The notes under the pieces are model-generated. The model was not told the origin of the DNA, did no database searches, and saw only the letters and a list, made by a program, of their open reading frames with translations. A program made the position numbers and the translations under genes. This document shows positions 34,104 through 41,989 of a stretch of DNA of 64,000 bases, piece after piece (position 1 is the stretch's first letter; each line of letters begins with the position of its first letter). The DNA comes from Paenibacillus taichungensis (GTDB lineage Bacteria > Bacillota > Bacilli > Paenibacillales > Paenibacillaceae): assembly GCF_013359905.1 (NCBI RefSeq), contig NZ_JABMCC010000115.1, forward strand, positions 558,001-622,000, given 5' to 3'.

Positions 34104-34739
34104 ATGTTTAAATTTAGCAAAAAAATGTTGACGGTCATTCTTGCGGCTTCCATGAGTTTTGGCGTGTTTGCAGCAACCTCAAGTGCAGCGACAGATTATT
34201 GGCAGAATTGGACCGATGGCGGCGGTACGGTTAATGCTGTGAATGGATCGGGCGGAAATTACAGTGTGACATGGCAAAATACGGGGAACTTTGTTGTTGG
34301 TAAAGGCTGGAATGTTGGATCTCCAAACCGGACAATTAACTATAATGCTGGGGTTTGGTCTCCATCCGGCAATGGCTATTTGACACTCTACGGGTGGACA
34401 AGAAATGCACTTATTGAATATTACGTTGTAGATAGTTGGGGCACATACCGACCAACCGGAACGTTTAAAGGTACTGTCAACAGTGATGGAGGAACCTATG
34501 ACATCTATACAACGATGCGATACAATGCACCTTCCATTGACGGTACACAAACCTTTGCCCAGTACTGGAGCGTAAGACAGTCGAAGAGAGCGACCGGGGT
34601 TAACTCCGCTATTACGTTCAGTAACCATGTGAACGCATGGGCAAGCAAAGGAATGAATCTGGGTAGCAGTTGGTCTTACCAGGTGTTAGCGACAGAAGGA
34701 TATCAAAGCAGCGGAAGTTCCAACGTAACGGTGTGGTAA
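34104..34739 (+). CDS. xynA: Secreted GH11 endo-1,4-beta-xylanase
   Basis: 211 residues: signal peptide (cleavage near TSSAATDYW, about residue 28) and one GH11 jelly-roll domain of about 183 residues, the usual size. Glu105 in NALIEYYVV is the nucleophile and Glu198 in VLATEGYQS the acid/base; YLTLYGWTRN and the PSIDGTQTF thumb (residues 143-151) are conserved. Cleaves internal bonds of xylan outside the cell. No carbohydrate-binding module. Single gene with a long leader; GGGAGGT 6 bases before ATG. Confidence 0.97.
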   Translation: MFKFSKKMLTVILAASMSFGVFAATSSAATDYWQNWTDGGGTVNAVNGSGGNYSVTWQNTGNFVVGKGWNVGSPNRTINYNAGVWSPSGNGYLTLYGWTRNALIEYYVVDSWGTYRPTGTFKGTVNSDGGTYDIYTTMRYNAPSIDGTQTFAQYWSVRQSKRATGVNSAITFSNHVNAWASKGMNLGSSWSYQVLATEGYQSSGSSNVTVW

Positions 34740-34853
34740 GTAATCCATGGTAAGCAACCCCACGGTGACCCGTTTAACGTAAGTAAAACAGATTTTTATA
34801 CATTAGGGACAGGCTCAATGCCTTTTCCTCAGTTCTACCATCAGTCCGGATAT

Positions 34854-34891
34854 GTTGAAGGCCGTTTTCAGTCAGACAAATGGCCTTCGAC
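34854..34891 (+). terminator. Hairpin downstream of xynA, possible terminator
   Basis: GTTGAAGGCC / GGCCTTCGAC stem (one G-T pair) with an 18-base loop and no T-run; may act as 3'-end stabiliser rather than terminator. The rest of 34740-34958 shows nothing else. Confidence 0.45.
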
Positions 34892-34958
34892 GTTGCCGGA
34901 TGAGAATGGCAGTCATCATAGCCACTTATTTTCCCATTAGCTTAAAGGAGATCGTTCA

Positions 34959-35798
34959 ATGAGAAAGCTGTTGATGTTCTTTTTAATAGCAACAATGCTA
35001 GTGATCAGTGCTTGTTCGCAGGATAAACCCGAACCGAAGGATAACCTTGTATTCGTGCAAGGTGGAACGTTTAAGAACAACAAGACCAATTTTGCCGGTA
35101 GAAATGTGACCCTGTCGAACTTTTATATCGGAAAATATGAGGTAACTCAAAAAGAGTGGGAAGATGTCATGGGAAATAATCCCTCAGGATTCAAAGGAGA
35201 ACAATTACCCGTAGAAATGGTGAGTTGGTATGACGCGGTAGAGTATTGCAATCAAAGAAGCATACAAGAGGGCTTGAAGCCGCATTACAACATAGATAAG
35301 GGCACCCAAGACCAGAATAATAAGAATGATAACGATAATATAAAATGGACAGTAACGATTAATGAGGGAACTAACGGTTACCGACTGCCTACAGAAGCGG
35401 AATGGGAATATGCCGCAAGCGGAGGTCAGGAGAGCAAGAATTACACATACAGCGGCAGCAACAACGCCGACAAAGTCGCATGGTATTGGAAGAACGCCGG
35501 GGACAAAATCTTAACTGGAGACTGGAACTGGCCTGCCATAGAGAGCAACAAAAACAAAACTAAATCGATCGGTACCCAACAGCCCAACGAGCTTGGAATC
35601 TACGATATGTCTGGCAATGTCAGAGAATGGTGCTGGGACTGGTACAGCGATGCTGAGAGTCAAATCCCATTATTTCGGGTTGTAAAAGGCGGAGGGTGGA
35701 TCGGCGGTGTCAATAATAACGAGATCGCTTTTCGAGGGAAATTTGATGCAAATGGTTTTGGTCCCGATCAGGGTTTTCGTGTTGCTCGCGGAGAATAG
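34959..35798 (+). CDS. SUMF1/FGE-sulfatase-domain lipoprotein
   Basis: 279 residues. Lipoprotein signal with VISAC lipobox (Cys19). The rest is a formylglycine-generating-enzyme-like domain: FVQGGTF, FYIGKYEVTQKEWEDVMG, LPVEMVSWYDAVEYCNQRS, GYRLPTEAEWEYAASGG, GIYDMSGNVREWCWDWY and FRVVKGGGW...GFRVARG. The C-terminal active-site cysteines of true formylglycine-generating enzymes are absent in the GGGW to GFRVA segment, and no sulfatase gene is nearby, so it is more likely a binding or structural version of the fold. AAAGGAGAT before ATG. Confidence 0.9.
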   Translation: MRKLLMFFLIATMLVISACSQDKPEPKDNLVFVQGGTFKNNKTNFAGRNVTLSNFYIGKYEVTQKEWEDVMGNNPSGFKGEQLPVEMVSWYDAVEYCNQRSIQEGLKPHYNIDKGTQDQNNKNDNDNIKWTVTINEGTNGYRLPTEAEWEYAASGGQESKNYTYSGSNNADKVAWYWKNAGDKILTGDWNWPAIESNKNKTKSIGTQQPNELGIYDMSGNVREWCWDWYSDAESQIPLFRVVKGGGWIGGVNNNEIAFRGKFDANGFGPDQGFRVARGE

Positions 35799-35867
35799 TC
35801 GAAAGGTGGTAAATTATCTAAATAGTTTAAGGCGGGCTCATATGCTGAAAAGTAGATCGTTGAACAT

Positions 35868-35914
35868 AAAGAGATGTCCATGCTAATGCAGATTAGCCAG
35901 GACATCTCTTTTTT
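35868..35914 (+). terminator. Terminator after the FGE-like lipoprotein gene
   Basis: AAAGAGATGTCC / GGACATCTCTTT stem with an inner GCTAAT/ATTAGC extension, then TTTTT. The following 35915-36142 stretch holds no gene I can support. Confidence 0.9.
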
Positions 35915-36142
35915 GAAATGCTTGTATTTCATTCAAAATGCACAGGATCGGAAACGTGATGCATTGCCATACAATTTGAACCTTTATTTTGAAGGATCAA
36001 AAAGTATCCTACGACACAAAAATGATCGGATCATACAAAAAAGTGCGTACTATTCAACGGTTAGGGCACCTGATAATCTAAAATTCGAAGGGCAAGTTGA
36101 ATTGTCGTTCAATATAAAAAACGTACTGAAGGGGTGGGAAAA

Positions 36143-37585
36143 ATGCCAGCGTATCAACTTCACTTGAAAGATAAACGGATCGTATGGGGAAACGCAATAG
36201 ATGTGGAGTCTCTCATTGGCACATATCCACAGGACTCGATTAGAACAGGCGAGAATGTGGCTTTGGATTGGAAATTGCCTGACGGCATATATAGAGCAAA
36301 AGAGGTCGTCATTGAGCTGGATAAACTGCTTGAGGCGATTCTGGTTCAGCTGGGCGAACCGATAAACGGTGATCCTTCGGTGTTATTGGATAGCCTTCAA
36401 GCCAATTTGGCAATCTCCGGTGATTTGTCATCGCTACCGCTTGGTCCATTAGCTTTGAAGGATAAGGCAGGTGTTGAAATTACGACACAGGCGGCACGCA
36501 TTGGTGAACAATTGGTTCACTGGGCAAGAGAGATTAATTCTGAAAAGAGGGCACTGTCGCAATATGGACCAGAGACCCTTGGAGAGCTGGAATTTAGAAG
36601 TCATTGCTACGGTCATACCCTAATACCGGAAGCTATTGCTCAGGTTTGGGGTCCCGCTGGGGGGCCGAGAGTTATGCAGTTATATAATGAATACTTACAC
36701 CAATTTGTGTTACTGCGGGATGCATTACTTCCTTTTGCCAATTGGGAACAAGTACCTTTTGAAGTCAAGGAACACACGCAATTCAAAGGATTACGTTTTC
36801 TGGAGCCTGCCCGTAAGGTCTTTTTAACTCAATTGCTTGGGAAGGAATTAACGCACAAGGCGATTGTCCAGTATGCACAGAGTGTGCTTAGCTCGGGTTT
36901 GACTTCGGTAGGTTACGGCTTTCAATATCCTTTGGGAACTGTGTTGCCCGCTGGATTGGGAGAGTCGGCTGGAACGGCTGCGCGTTATCTTCTGAAATGG
37001 CATCCGGTACAAACCATTGAGACTAAAGATACAAAAGATATAGTTGCCATCTCATTGGAATATGAATATGACGATTATTATGCTGCACCACGAAATGAAG
37101 CAGGAACGGGTATACCTGGCAATAAGGATTACCTTCATATTTCAGAAGACCATAGTGATCTCCCATCCATCGCAAGGCTGCTTCCGAATACAGGGTCAGA
37201 TCGAACAACCGTGCGTTTCACTGTGGAGAGAGATGGTCATGCATCATCTAGTGTAGAATCTAGTGTGGATCTTGGTCAGCTTTTCAGGGGACATCGATTT
37301 TCATATCGGCCTGAAAAGAACAACCATTCCAAGGAAGCTACTGTGAAGCGAACATCAACCAGCATTCATCAGGTAGCAGACATTTTGTCGCATTCCGGAT
37401 TGGTGACAAATACGGACAATGGAGTCCATGTCATACCAACAGGCGGAAATGAACTTGTACAGTGGTCTTTGTTAGGCAAGCTGTATCCCGAAAATGTGGT
37501 GTTAGTGGACAAAGGAGATCAAGAGGAGCTGGAAGCAGCTTTGGTTTCTGGAAAGGGGTATGGAACGCAATTTTTGGTGTTGTAA
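36143..37585 (+). CDS. Conserved-looking cytosolic protein of unknown function
   Basis: 480 residues from ATG 36143 (AAGGGGTGG at good spacing; an in-frame GTG three codons earlier lies inside that site). I do not recognise the family. There is no signal peptide or transmembrane segment. The N-terminal half is mostly helical (LDKLLEAILVQLGEPING, LVHWAREINSEKRALSQYG, LHQFVLLRDALLPFANWEQ). Residues about 260-290 contain a Gly-rich stretch (GFQYPLGTVLPAGLGESAGTAARYLLKWHP), and the C-terminal 80 residues (HQVADILSHSGLVTNTDNGVHVIPTGGNEL...LYPENVVLVDKGD) look like an alpha/beta domain. Good coding character and a clear ribosome site support it as real. Confidence 0.75.
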   Translation: MPAYQLHLKDKRIVWGNAIDVESLIGTYPQDSIRTGENVALDWKLPDGIYRAKEVVIELDKLLEAILVQLGEPINGDPSVLLDSLQANLAISGDLSSLPLGPLALKDKAGVEITTQAARIGEQLVHWAREINSEKRALSQYGPETLGELEFRSHCYGHTLIPEAIAQVWGPAGGPRVMQLYNEYLHQFVLLRDALLPFANWEQVPFEVKEHTQFKGLRFLEPARKVFLTQLLGKELTHKAIVQYAQSVLSSGLTSVGYGFQYPLGTVLPAGLGESAGTAARYLLKWHPVQTIETKDTKDIVAISLEYEYDDYYAAPRNEAGTGIPGNKDYLHISEDHSDLPSIARLLPNTGSDRTTVRFTVERDGHASSSVESSVDLGQLFRGHRFSYRPEKNNHSKEATVKRTSTSIHQVADILSHSGLVTNTDNGVHVIPTGGNELVQWSLLGKLYPENVVLVDKGDQEELEAALVSGKGYGTQFLVL

Positions 37586-37617
37586 TGCTATAAACCATTC
37601 GTGACAGATGATATGAC

Positions 37618-37651
37618 GACGGCAGCGTACTCGTACAGAGCTGCTGCCGTC
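37618..37651. terminator. Hairpin between convergent genes
   Basis: GACGGCAGC / GCTGCCGTC stem with a 16-base loop; no clear T-run on either strand. Placed to separate the unknown gene from the minus-strand hxlR genes. Confidence 0.45.
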
Positions 37652-37665
37652 TAATTACGACTACT

Positions 37666-38049
37666 TTAATTTACATTAGCGATGTCGCGGCGAGAGTCAT
37701 CATTGTCGCAAGATACTTCGTCGGGGAATTTCTCGATATAAGTCGTGCCAAACTTGCACAACATCTGTAGCATGGGGGCCAGTTCCTCGCCCAGATCGGA
37801 CAAATAATATTCTACTTTTGGCGGTGCCACCGGATAGACCTTGCGAATAATCAGGCCGTCACTTTCAAGCATTCTGAGCTGCATTGTAATCATGCGTTGG
37901 GTTGCGTCAGGAAGAAGTCGCTGAAGCTCATTAAACCGAATGGGACCTTTAGTTAAGTGATTGAGTATAGAAATTTTCCATTTGCCGCTAAGTAAGCTCA
38001 TAACAATTTCCGAGGTACAGCGATAGGTTTTATTTCTAAAGTTAATCAT
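37666..38049 (-). CDS. HxlR-family transcriptional regulator (downstream copy)
   Basis: 127 residues from ATG 38049, which overlaps the stop of the other hxlR gene; AAAGAGGTG lies 7 bases upstream. HxlR winged helix: CTSEIVMSLLSGKWKISILNHLTKGPIRFNELQRLLPDATQRMITMQLRMLESDGLIIRKVYPVAPPKVEYYLSDLGEELAPML. A Cys (TYRC) sits just before the first helix, the position of the redox-sensing Cys in YodB/HypR-type members, so it may sense quinones, diamide or aldehydes. Coupled to a related regulator and divergent from the arginase-like gene. Confidence 0.88.
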   Translation of the reverse strand: MINFRNKTYRCTSEIVMSLLSGKWKISILNHLTKGPIRFNELQRLLPDATQRMITMQLRMLESDGLIIRKVYPVAPPKVEYYLSDLGEELAPMLQMLCKFGTTYIEKFPDEVSCDNDDSRRDIANVN

Positions 38050-38404
38050 CCTCCAACACACCTCTTTCACTTTGATTTTGTACTCCCCACTCACATAAAC
38101 CTTCCAGAACGGGCAATAACGTTTCCGCTTTATCGGTCAGTCTGTACTCGACTTTAGGCGGGACTTGAGGATACTCTTTCCGTTCGACCATACCATCCGC
38201 TTCTAATTCTTTTAGTTGTGAACTCAGTGTTTTAAACGTAATCGCTCCAATTTGTCTTTTCAGTTCATTAAAGCGTACCGGTTGGTTTTCTGCTAAAAGA
38301 TAAATTATGACCATCTTCCATTTGCCGCCAATGACAGACAATGTATAGCCAAAAGGCGTATCTTGAATATGTTTAACCTTACCTTGATATTCAGCCATGC
38401 TCAT
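38042..38404 (-). CDS. HxlR-family transcriptional regulator (upstream copy)
   Basis: About 120 residues from ATG 38404 (AAAGGA upstream); an earlier in-frame ATG at 38437 lacks a site. Same fold as its neighbour: GYTLSVIGGKWKMVIIYLLAENQPVRFNELKRQIGAITFKTLSSQLKELEADGMVERKEYPQVPPKVEYRLTDKAETLLPVL. The Cys is not conserved at the N-terminal position; Thr (DTPFGYTLSV) is there instead. Two different HxlR proteins in one operon could form a heterodimer or sense different signals. Confidence 0.88.
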   Translation of the reverse strand: MSMAEYQGKVKHIQDTPFGYTLSVIGGKWKMVIIYLLAENQPVRFNELKRQIGAITFKTLSSQLKELEADGMVERKEYPQVPPKVEYRLTDKAETLLPVLEGLCEWGVQNQSERGVLEDD

Positions 38405-38423
38405 ATTTATGCTATCCTTTCGG

Positions 38424-38452
38424 GTAGTACCTGTCATAATTGTGCGTACTAC
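38424..38452. promoter_or_regulatory. Dyad GTAGTAC-N15-GTACTAC in the hxlR / arginase-like divergent region
   Basis: Perfect 7-bp arms 15 bases apart, just upstream of the hxlR start on the minus strand. Candidate operator for one of the HxlR proteins, whose known sites have TAC/GTA arms. Confidence 0.5.
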
Positions 38453-38482
38453 TTTTTGATTTGCGTTCAGTTTATACTAACC

Positions 38483-38496
38483 TTACTTTGAAGTAA
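38483..38496. promoter_or_regulatory. Dyad TTACTT-TG-AAGTAA overlapping the arginase-like gene leader
   Basis: 14-bp inverted repeat immediately before and partly overlapping the AAAGGAGAG ribosome site at 38494. Contains TACT-N4-AGTA, similar to HxlR-type operators; it could repress the downstream gene. Confidence 0.45.
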
Positions 38497-38508
38497 AGGA
38501 GAGAAAAC

Positions 38509-39423
38509 ATGAATCAAAAAACAATACGTCTGTTAATGCCACAATGGCAAGGCGGGAATAATCCTAACTACTCTTTTGGCGCGGAACTGCTTGCCTGGCT
38601 GGCTCCTGATAATGATCAACCACTGATTCAAGTTCCTGTACAAGCATATGATGGAACTCCACTGGAAAACGAGAATGGTGTAAATGGGAGGAAACAGCTC
38701 CTTGAACAATTGGAAGCAGCCCAGCATATTATTCATGCTCACAAGCCTGACCGCATCGTCATGTTTGGCGGAGACTGCTTGGTCGAACAAGCTCCGTTTG
38801 CCTATTTAAACGAACGGTATAATGGAGAGTTAGGCTTGATCTGGATCGATGCGCACAGTGATTTGGTTGGTTACGTGGGATATGATAACGGACATACGTT
38901 ACCACTGGGCAATCTTTTGGGAGAAGGGGATGAGGAGTTTGCACAACATGTAAAAATTCCTCTAAAACCTGAAAATGTCTTTATCGCGGGGTTGGCAACG
39001 CCTACAGAACAGGAGGGCGAAGTGATCTCAGAAGCGTTTGAACGATTAGGTATAACGACTGTAGAATCAGATGCAGAAATGATTCAAAGACTTGGCATTA
39101 GAACTTCCGGAGCTGAAGAGTTAACAAAAAGTACGGAATCCATCAAAGAGTGGATCAAAGAAAGCGGTATTAAGCATCTCGCTATTCACCTGGATCTAGA
39201 TGTGCTTGATCCTAAGGCTTTTCGTTCGTTATTATTCGCGAATCCTGAAGGACCTTATACGTTCTCTCCTGCGGGCAGCATGCAAATCTCCCAGCTCCTG
39301 CATCTACTCAAAGAACTATCGGAAGAAACAGATATGGTGGGATTGGGTATAACCGAGCACATGCCATGGGATGCAATTAACCTGAAAAACCTGCTGGGGG
39401 AAATACCTATTTTAAATAAGTGA
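38509..39423 (+). CDS. Arginase/agmatinase (ureohydrolase) family protein with altered metal site
   Basis: 304 residues. Ureohydrolase fold with DRIVMFGGDCLVEQ, LIWIDAHSDLVGYVGYDNGHTLPLGNLLG and LAIHLDLDVLDP. In arginases the first metal ligand is His in GGDHS; here it is Cys (GGDC). DAHSD and DLDVLDP are kept, so a changed binuclear Mn or Zn/Fe site is likely and the substrate may not be arginine. AAAGGAGAG precedes ATG. Divergent from two HxlR regulators that probably control it. Terminator downstream. Confidence 0.85.
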   Translation: MNQKTIRLLMPQWQGGNNPNYSFGAELLAWLAPDNDQPLIQVPVQAYDGTPLENENGVNGRKQLLEQLEAAQHIIHAHKPDRIVMFGGDCLVEQAPFAYLNERYNGELGLIWIDAHSDLVGYVGYDNGHTLPLGNLLGEGDEEFAQHVKIPLKPENVFIAGLATPTEQEGEVISEAFERLGITTVESDAEMIQRLGIRTSGAEELTKSTESIKEWIKESGIKHLAIHLDLDVLDPKAFRSLLFANPEGPYTFSPAGSMQISQLLHLLKELSEETDMVGLGITEHMPWDAINLKNLLGEIPILNK

Positions 39424-39484
39424 AATTATATGCGAGGGCTAATCATCGCTGAACAATAACTAATTTATCTCACCAAAGCAAAAA

Positions 39485-39517
39485 AAAGGGCCGTATATGA
39501 CTACGGCTCCTTTTGTT
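39485..39517 (+). terminator. Terminator after the arginase-like gene
   Basis: AAGGGCCGTA / TACGGCTCCTT stem with one bulge, loop TATGAC, followed by TTTTGTTT. Confidence 0.75.
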
Positions 39518-39586
39518 TATCTTTCTTATTACTTGCCTCTGAATGAGAGCTTCAATGAAAAGGAACTGAACGATCTCCCCGAAGGG

Positions 39587-40438
39587 TCAGATATCAAGTT
39601 TACGTGTACCGATCCACTTCACCATCTCTGGGTCGTTATGAGAAAAGAATAGACTCTGCTTCGTATCTAATGCAGTAATCGATTCCATATCATCTTGGCT
39701 TAATTCAAAATCAAAGATATTGAAGTTCTCAACAATTCTCTCTTTACGAACAGACTTCGGAATGACAACGACATCTCGTTGTGTCAACCAGCGCAAAACG
39801 ACCTGAGCAACAGATTTATTCACCTTTTTCGCAATGGATAGCAATACATCATTCTGGAAAAGATCATTTCTTCCTTCAGCAAAAGGCGCCCAGGATTGAA
39901 TCTGAACATTATTCTCTTTCATAAATGCAGCACTTTCGATTTGTTGATTGAAAGGGTGTGTTTCAACCTGGTTTACCGCAGGAACTACCTCGTTATGAAT
40001 GATTAAATCGATCAGACGGTCCATCTGGAAGTTACTAACCCCAATGGCACGGACCTTTCCTTCACGATACAATTCCTCCATAGCGCGCCAAGAGCCGTAC
40101 ACATCGCCAAAAGGCTGATGAATTAAATACAGATCCAACACATCCAATTGCAAACGTTCCAGAGATTTTTGGAATGCTTTTTTAGTGTTTTCATATCCAG
40201 TATCCTGAACCCAAAGCTTTGTAGTAATAAATAACTCTTCTCTTGGGACACCACTTCGTTTAATGGCTCGACCAACGGCTTCCTCGTTCAGATATGAGGC
40301 AGCTGTATCAATCAGGCGATATCCTGCCATAATGGCATCGTAAACGCTTTGTTCGCATTCATTTTGATCTGCAATTTGATAAACACCAAAACCCATAATG
40401 GGCATCTCCACACCATTGTTAAGTATTACTTTTTCCAT
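39587..40438 (-). CDS. Aldo/keto reductase
   Basis: 283-residue TIM-barrel oxidoreductase using NADPH. Catalytic tetrad: Asp in LIDTAASY, Tyr in SYLNEEAVG, Lys in TTKLWVQD, His in LIHQPFGD. The cofactor site is in VVVIPKSVRKERIVENFNIFDF. Similar to the broad-range YvgN/2,5-diketo-gluconate reductase group that detoxifies methylglyoxal and other aldehydes. AAAAGGAGG before ATG. Single gene. Confidence 0.93.
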   Translation of the reverse strand: MEKVILNNGVEMPIMGFGVYQIADQNECEQSVYDAIMAGYRLIDTAASYLNEEAVGRAIKRSGVPREELFITTKLWVQDTGYENTKKAFQKSLERLQLDVLDLYLIHQPFGDVYGSWRAMEELYREGKVRAIGVSNFQMDRLIDLIIHNEVVPAVNQVETHPFNQQIESAAFMKENNVQIQSWAPFAEGRNDLFQNDVLLSIAKKVNKSVAQVVLRWLTQRDVVVIPKSVRKERIVENFNIFDFELSQDDMESITALDTKQSLFFSHNDPEMVKWIGTRKLDI

Positions 40439-40565
40439 GTTAAAGCCCTCCTTTTTATATGTTTATTATGTACCAAATCATAATTCTAGCGTTATATCAT
40501 TCATATCAAATGTTTGCCTAATTATCTCACAGAACGTATAAAATTGATTTTTGACCTTCAAGTAA

Positions 40566-40597
40566 AAGACTTCTATTCTGCCTCGAATAGAAGTCTT
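40566..40597 (-). terminator. Terminator of the SIS-domain gene
   Basis: Perfect 13-bp stem AAGACTTCTATTC / GAATAGAAGTCTT, 6-base loop, followed on the minus strand by TTTTACTT. The remaining 40439-40664 interval shows nothing else supported. Confidence 0.75.
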
Positions 40598-40664
40598 AGG
40601 ATTCTCCTTTAAAAATTACCCTTGCTCAAAACGTCCAAGCGGATCAAAAGAACTAAGCTTTCTT

Positions 40665-41708
40665 TTATAGCTTGACCCAGGCTACCAGGCCATCGGGTTG
40701 ATCCGGGTTAATACCGTGCCGTTCGGCATTAGCCAAAGCGGCTATTTGCGAGATGAAAATGAAAGGAATACCCCGTACTGCTGTGTTAAGTGGATGACTT
40801 GTTGTGATCTCAAGATCTATGAACTCTTGCGGGATGCCCATCGCCCGATCGGCAAATGTAATAATGGTGGCTCCACGCTCCTTAATATCCCTTAACAGAT
40901 TGTGTTGATGCTCAATACCACTGTCCGATAAGGCAGCGATCACTAAAGTATCCGAGCTTACGGTGACCATCGGCCCGTGCCGAACGTCAAGAAGATGGTA
41001 TGCGTGGGCTTGTGTCTTGGCAATCTCGGTCAGAGCGATGGCGCCCTCAGCTGCCAGCCCTTGTAGTTCACCGTCTGCGAGCAAGACTGCGTTCGTCCAA
41101 TTGAAGTTGGAGACGCGGCGGATGCTGTCCTCTACACGTGCCATGTAGGCTTCACCTTGATGAATCGCTTCCTGCATATCGATAATCAGCTCCTCATCAC
41201 CAGCAAGAAAAGCGGCAAGCAGCAGATTGGCTGCATACAGATTGGTTACTGTGCGGGTCTGGCAAACGCTATGGTCGAAAGCCCAGGGCAGTTCCAGAGG
41301 GAAATCGGCGCTTTTGGATAACGGCGAGTCCGTTACACAAGAAATCGTTAATAAAGGAATACGTCGATCAGACTGGAGCAAACGCAATGCTTCAACGACC
41401 TCACTCGTACTGCCAGATCGTGACGGCGCTATGATCAGACTACCCTCCAGCATGGGACGATAGCGGTCTGCATGGAGCATGAGATCACCCGCGGCAAGTG
41501 ACATTGCAGGCAGGCCGGCACGCAAACGGAAGGAAAAAGCGGCCGCTTCGCTCAAGCAATAACTGGACCCGGCGCCAACAAAGGTTACGGAGGTAATCGC
41601 TTGAGCTTGGACAAAGGCAGTAAATTCCGTGCGCTTGGCCAGTAAATAGTTGTACGTCTGCTGCAGGGCCTTATATTGTTCTTTTACTTCACGATACGTC
41701 AAACTCAT
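40665..41708 (-). CDS. SIS-domain sugar-phosphate isomerase/deaminase (AgaS/GlmS-isomerase-like)
   Basis: 347 residues with two SIS domains: ITSVTFVGAGSSYCLSEAAAF and SLIIAPSRSGSTSEVVEAL in the first, LLADGELQGLAAEGAIALTEIAKTQAHAYHLLDVRHGPM in the second. The EIAK...HGP block is shared by aldose-ketose isomerases that open and deaminate hexosamine-6-phosphates (AgaS, NagB-II, FrlB). With the divergent aldolase and LacC-type kinase the best guess is galactosamine-6-phosphate to tagatose-6-phosphate. GGGAGGT before ATG. Transcribed alone, away from the rest of the cluster, from a shared operator region. Confidence 0.85.
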   Translation of the reverse strand: MSLTYREVKEQYKALQQTYNYLLAKRTEFTAFVQAQAITSVTFVGAGSSYCLSEAAAFSFRLRAGLPAMSLAAGDLMLHADRYRPMLEGSLIIAPSRSGSTSEVVEALRLLQSDRRIPLLTISCVTDSPLSKSADFPLELPWAFDHSVCQTRTVTNLYAANLLLAAFLAGDEELIIDMQEAIHQGEAYMARVEDSIRRVSNFNWTNAVLLADGELQGLAAEGAIALTEIAKTQAHAYHLLDVRHGPMVTVSSDTLVIAALSDSGIEHQHNLLRDIKERGATIITFADRAMGIPQEFIDLEITTSHPLNTAVRGIPFIFISQIAALANAERHGINPDQPDGLVAWVKL

Positions 41709-41754
41709 AAAAAATACCTCCCGGGAATGATTTAGATTGATAACTTCAGTTTGT

Positions 41755-41798
41755 GATCTTTTCGATCAAATATACAGTTATATGATTGTGTTAATCAT
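41755..41798 (-). promoter_or_regulatory. Two operator dyads TGATY-N5-RATCA on the SIS-gene side
   Basis: TGATC-TTTTC-GATCA (41755-41769) and TGATT-GTGTT-AATCA (41784-41798). On the minus strand the second covers a TTAACA -35-like hexamer, with TATTTG 16 bases downstream, and the first lies around the inferred transcription start. Candidate sites for the DeoR-family repressor encoded at 43967. Confidence 0.65.
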
Positions 41799-41845
41799 AA
41801 TTATGCCTTTACAACGCACTAAATTGCAATAGTTTTCCAAAATAA

Positions 41846-41882
41846 TGATTGATTTAATCAAATAAAAAGATTATTATGATCA
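41846..41882 (+). promoter_or_regulatory. Promoter with two operator dyads on the aldolase side
   Basis: TTGATT (41849-41854), 17-base spacer, TATTAT (41872-41877). Dyad TGATT-GATTT-AATCA (41846-41860) covers the -35 and AGATT-ATTAT-GATCA (41868-41882, one mismatch) covers the -10. The placement is that of a repressor-blocked promoter. Confidence 0.65.
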
Positions 41883-41924
41883 CAAGCTAGAAATTATCAA
41901 ATGTTTCCCATACTCATCTGACCC

Positions 41925-41967
41925 GTGAAGGGAGGTGCAGGATCGTTCAAATCGTCGCGAGCGACGA
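41925..41967 (+). promoter_or_regulatory. Aldolase leader with extra Shine-Dalgarno site and hairpin
   Basis: AAGGGAGGTG (41928-41937) lies some 50 bases before the gene start, followed by a GC-rich hairpin TCGTCGC-GA-GCGACGA (41952-41967). It may be an mRNA stabiliser or precede a 16-codon leader frame opening at GTG 41925; neither is certain. Confidence 0.35.
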
Positions 41968-41989
41968 AACCTTAAAAGGGGGAATGGAT

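Noticed and set aside
35874..36167. 97-codon open frame between the FGE-like and 480-residue genes
   Set aside because: It begins inside a terminator hairpin, lacks a ribosome site and runs into the next gene.
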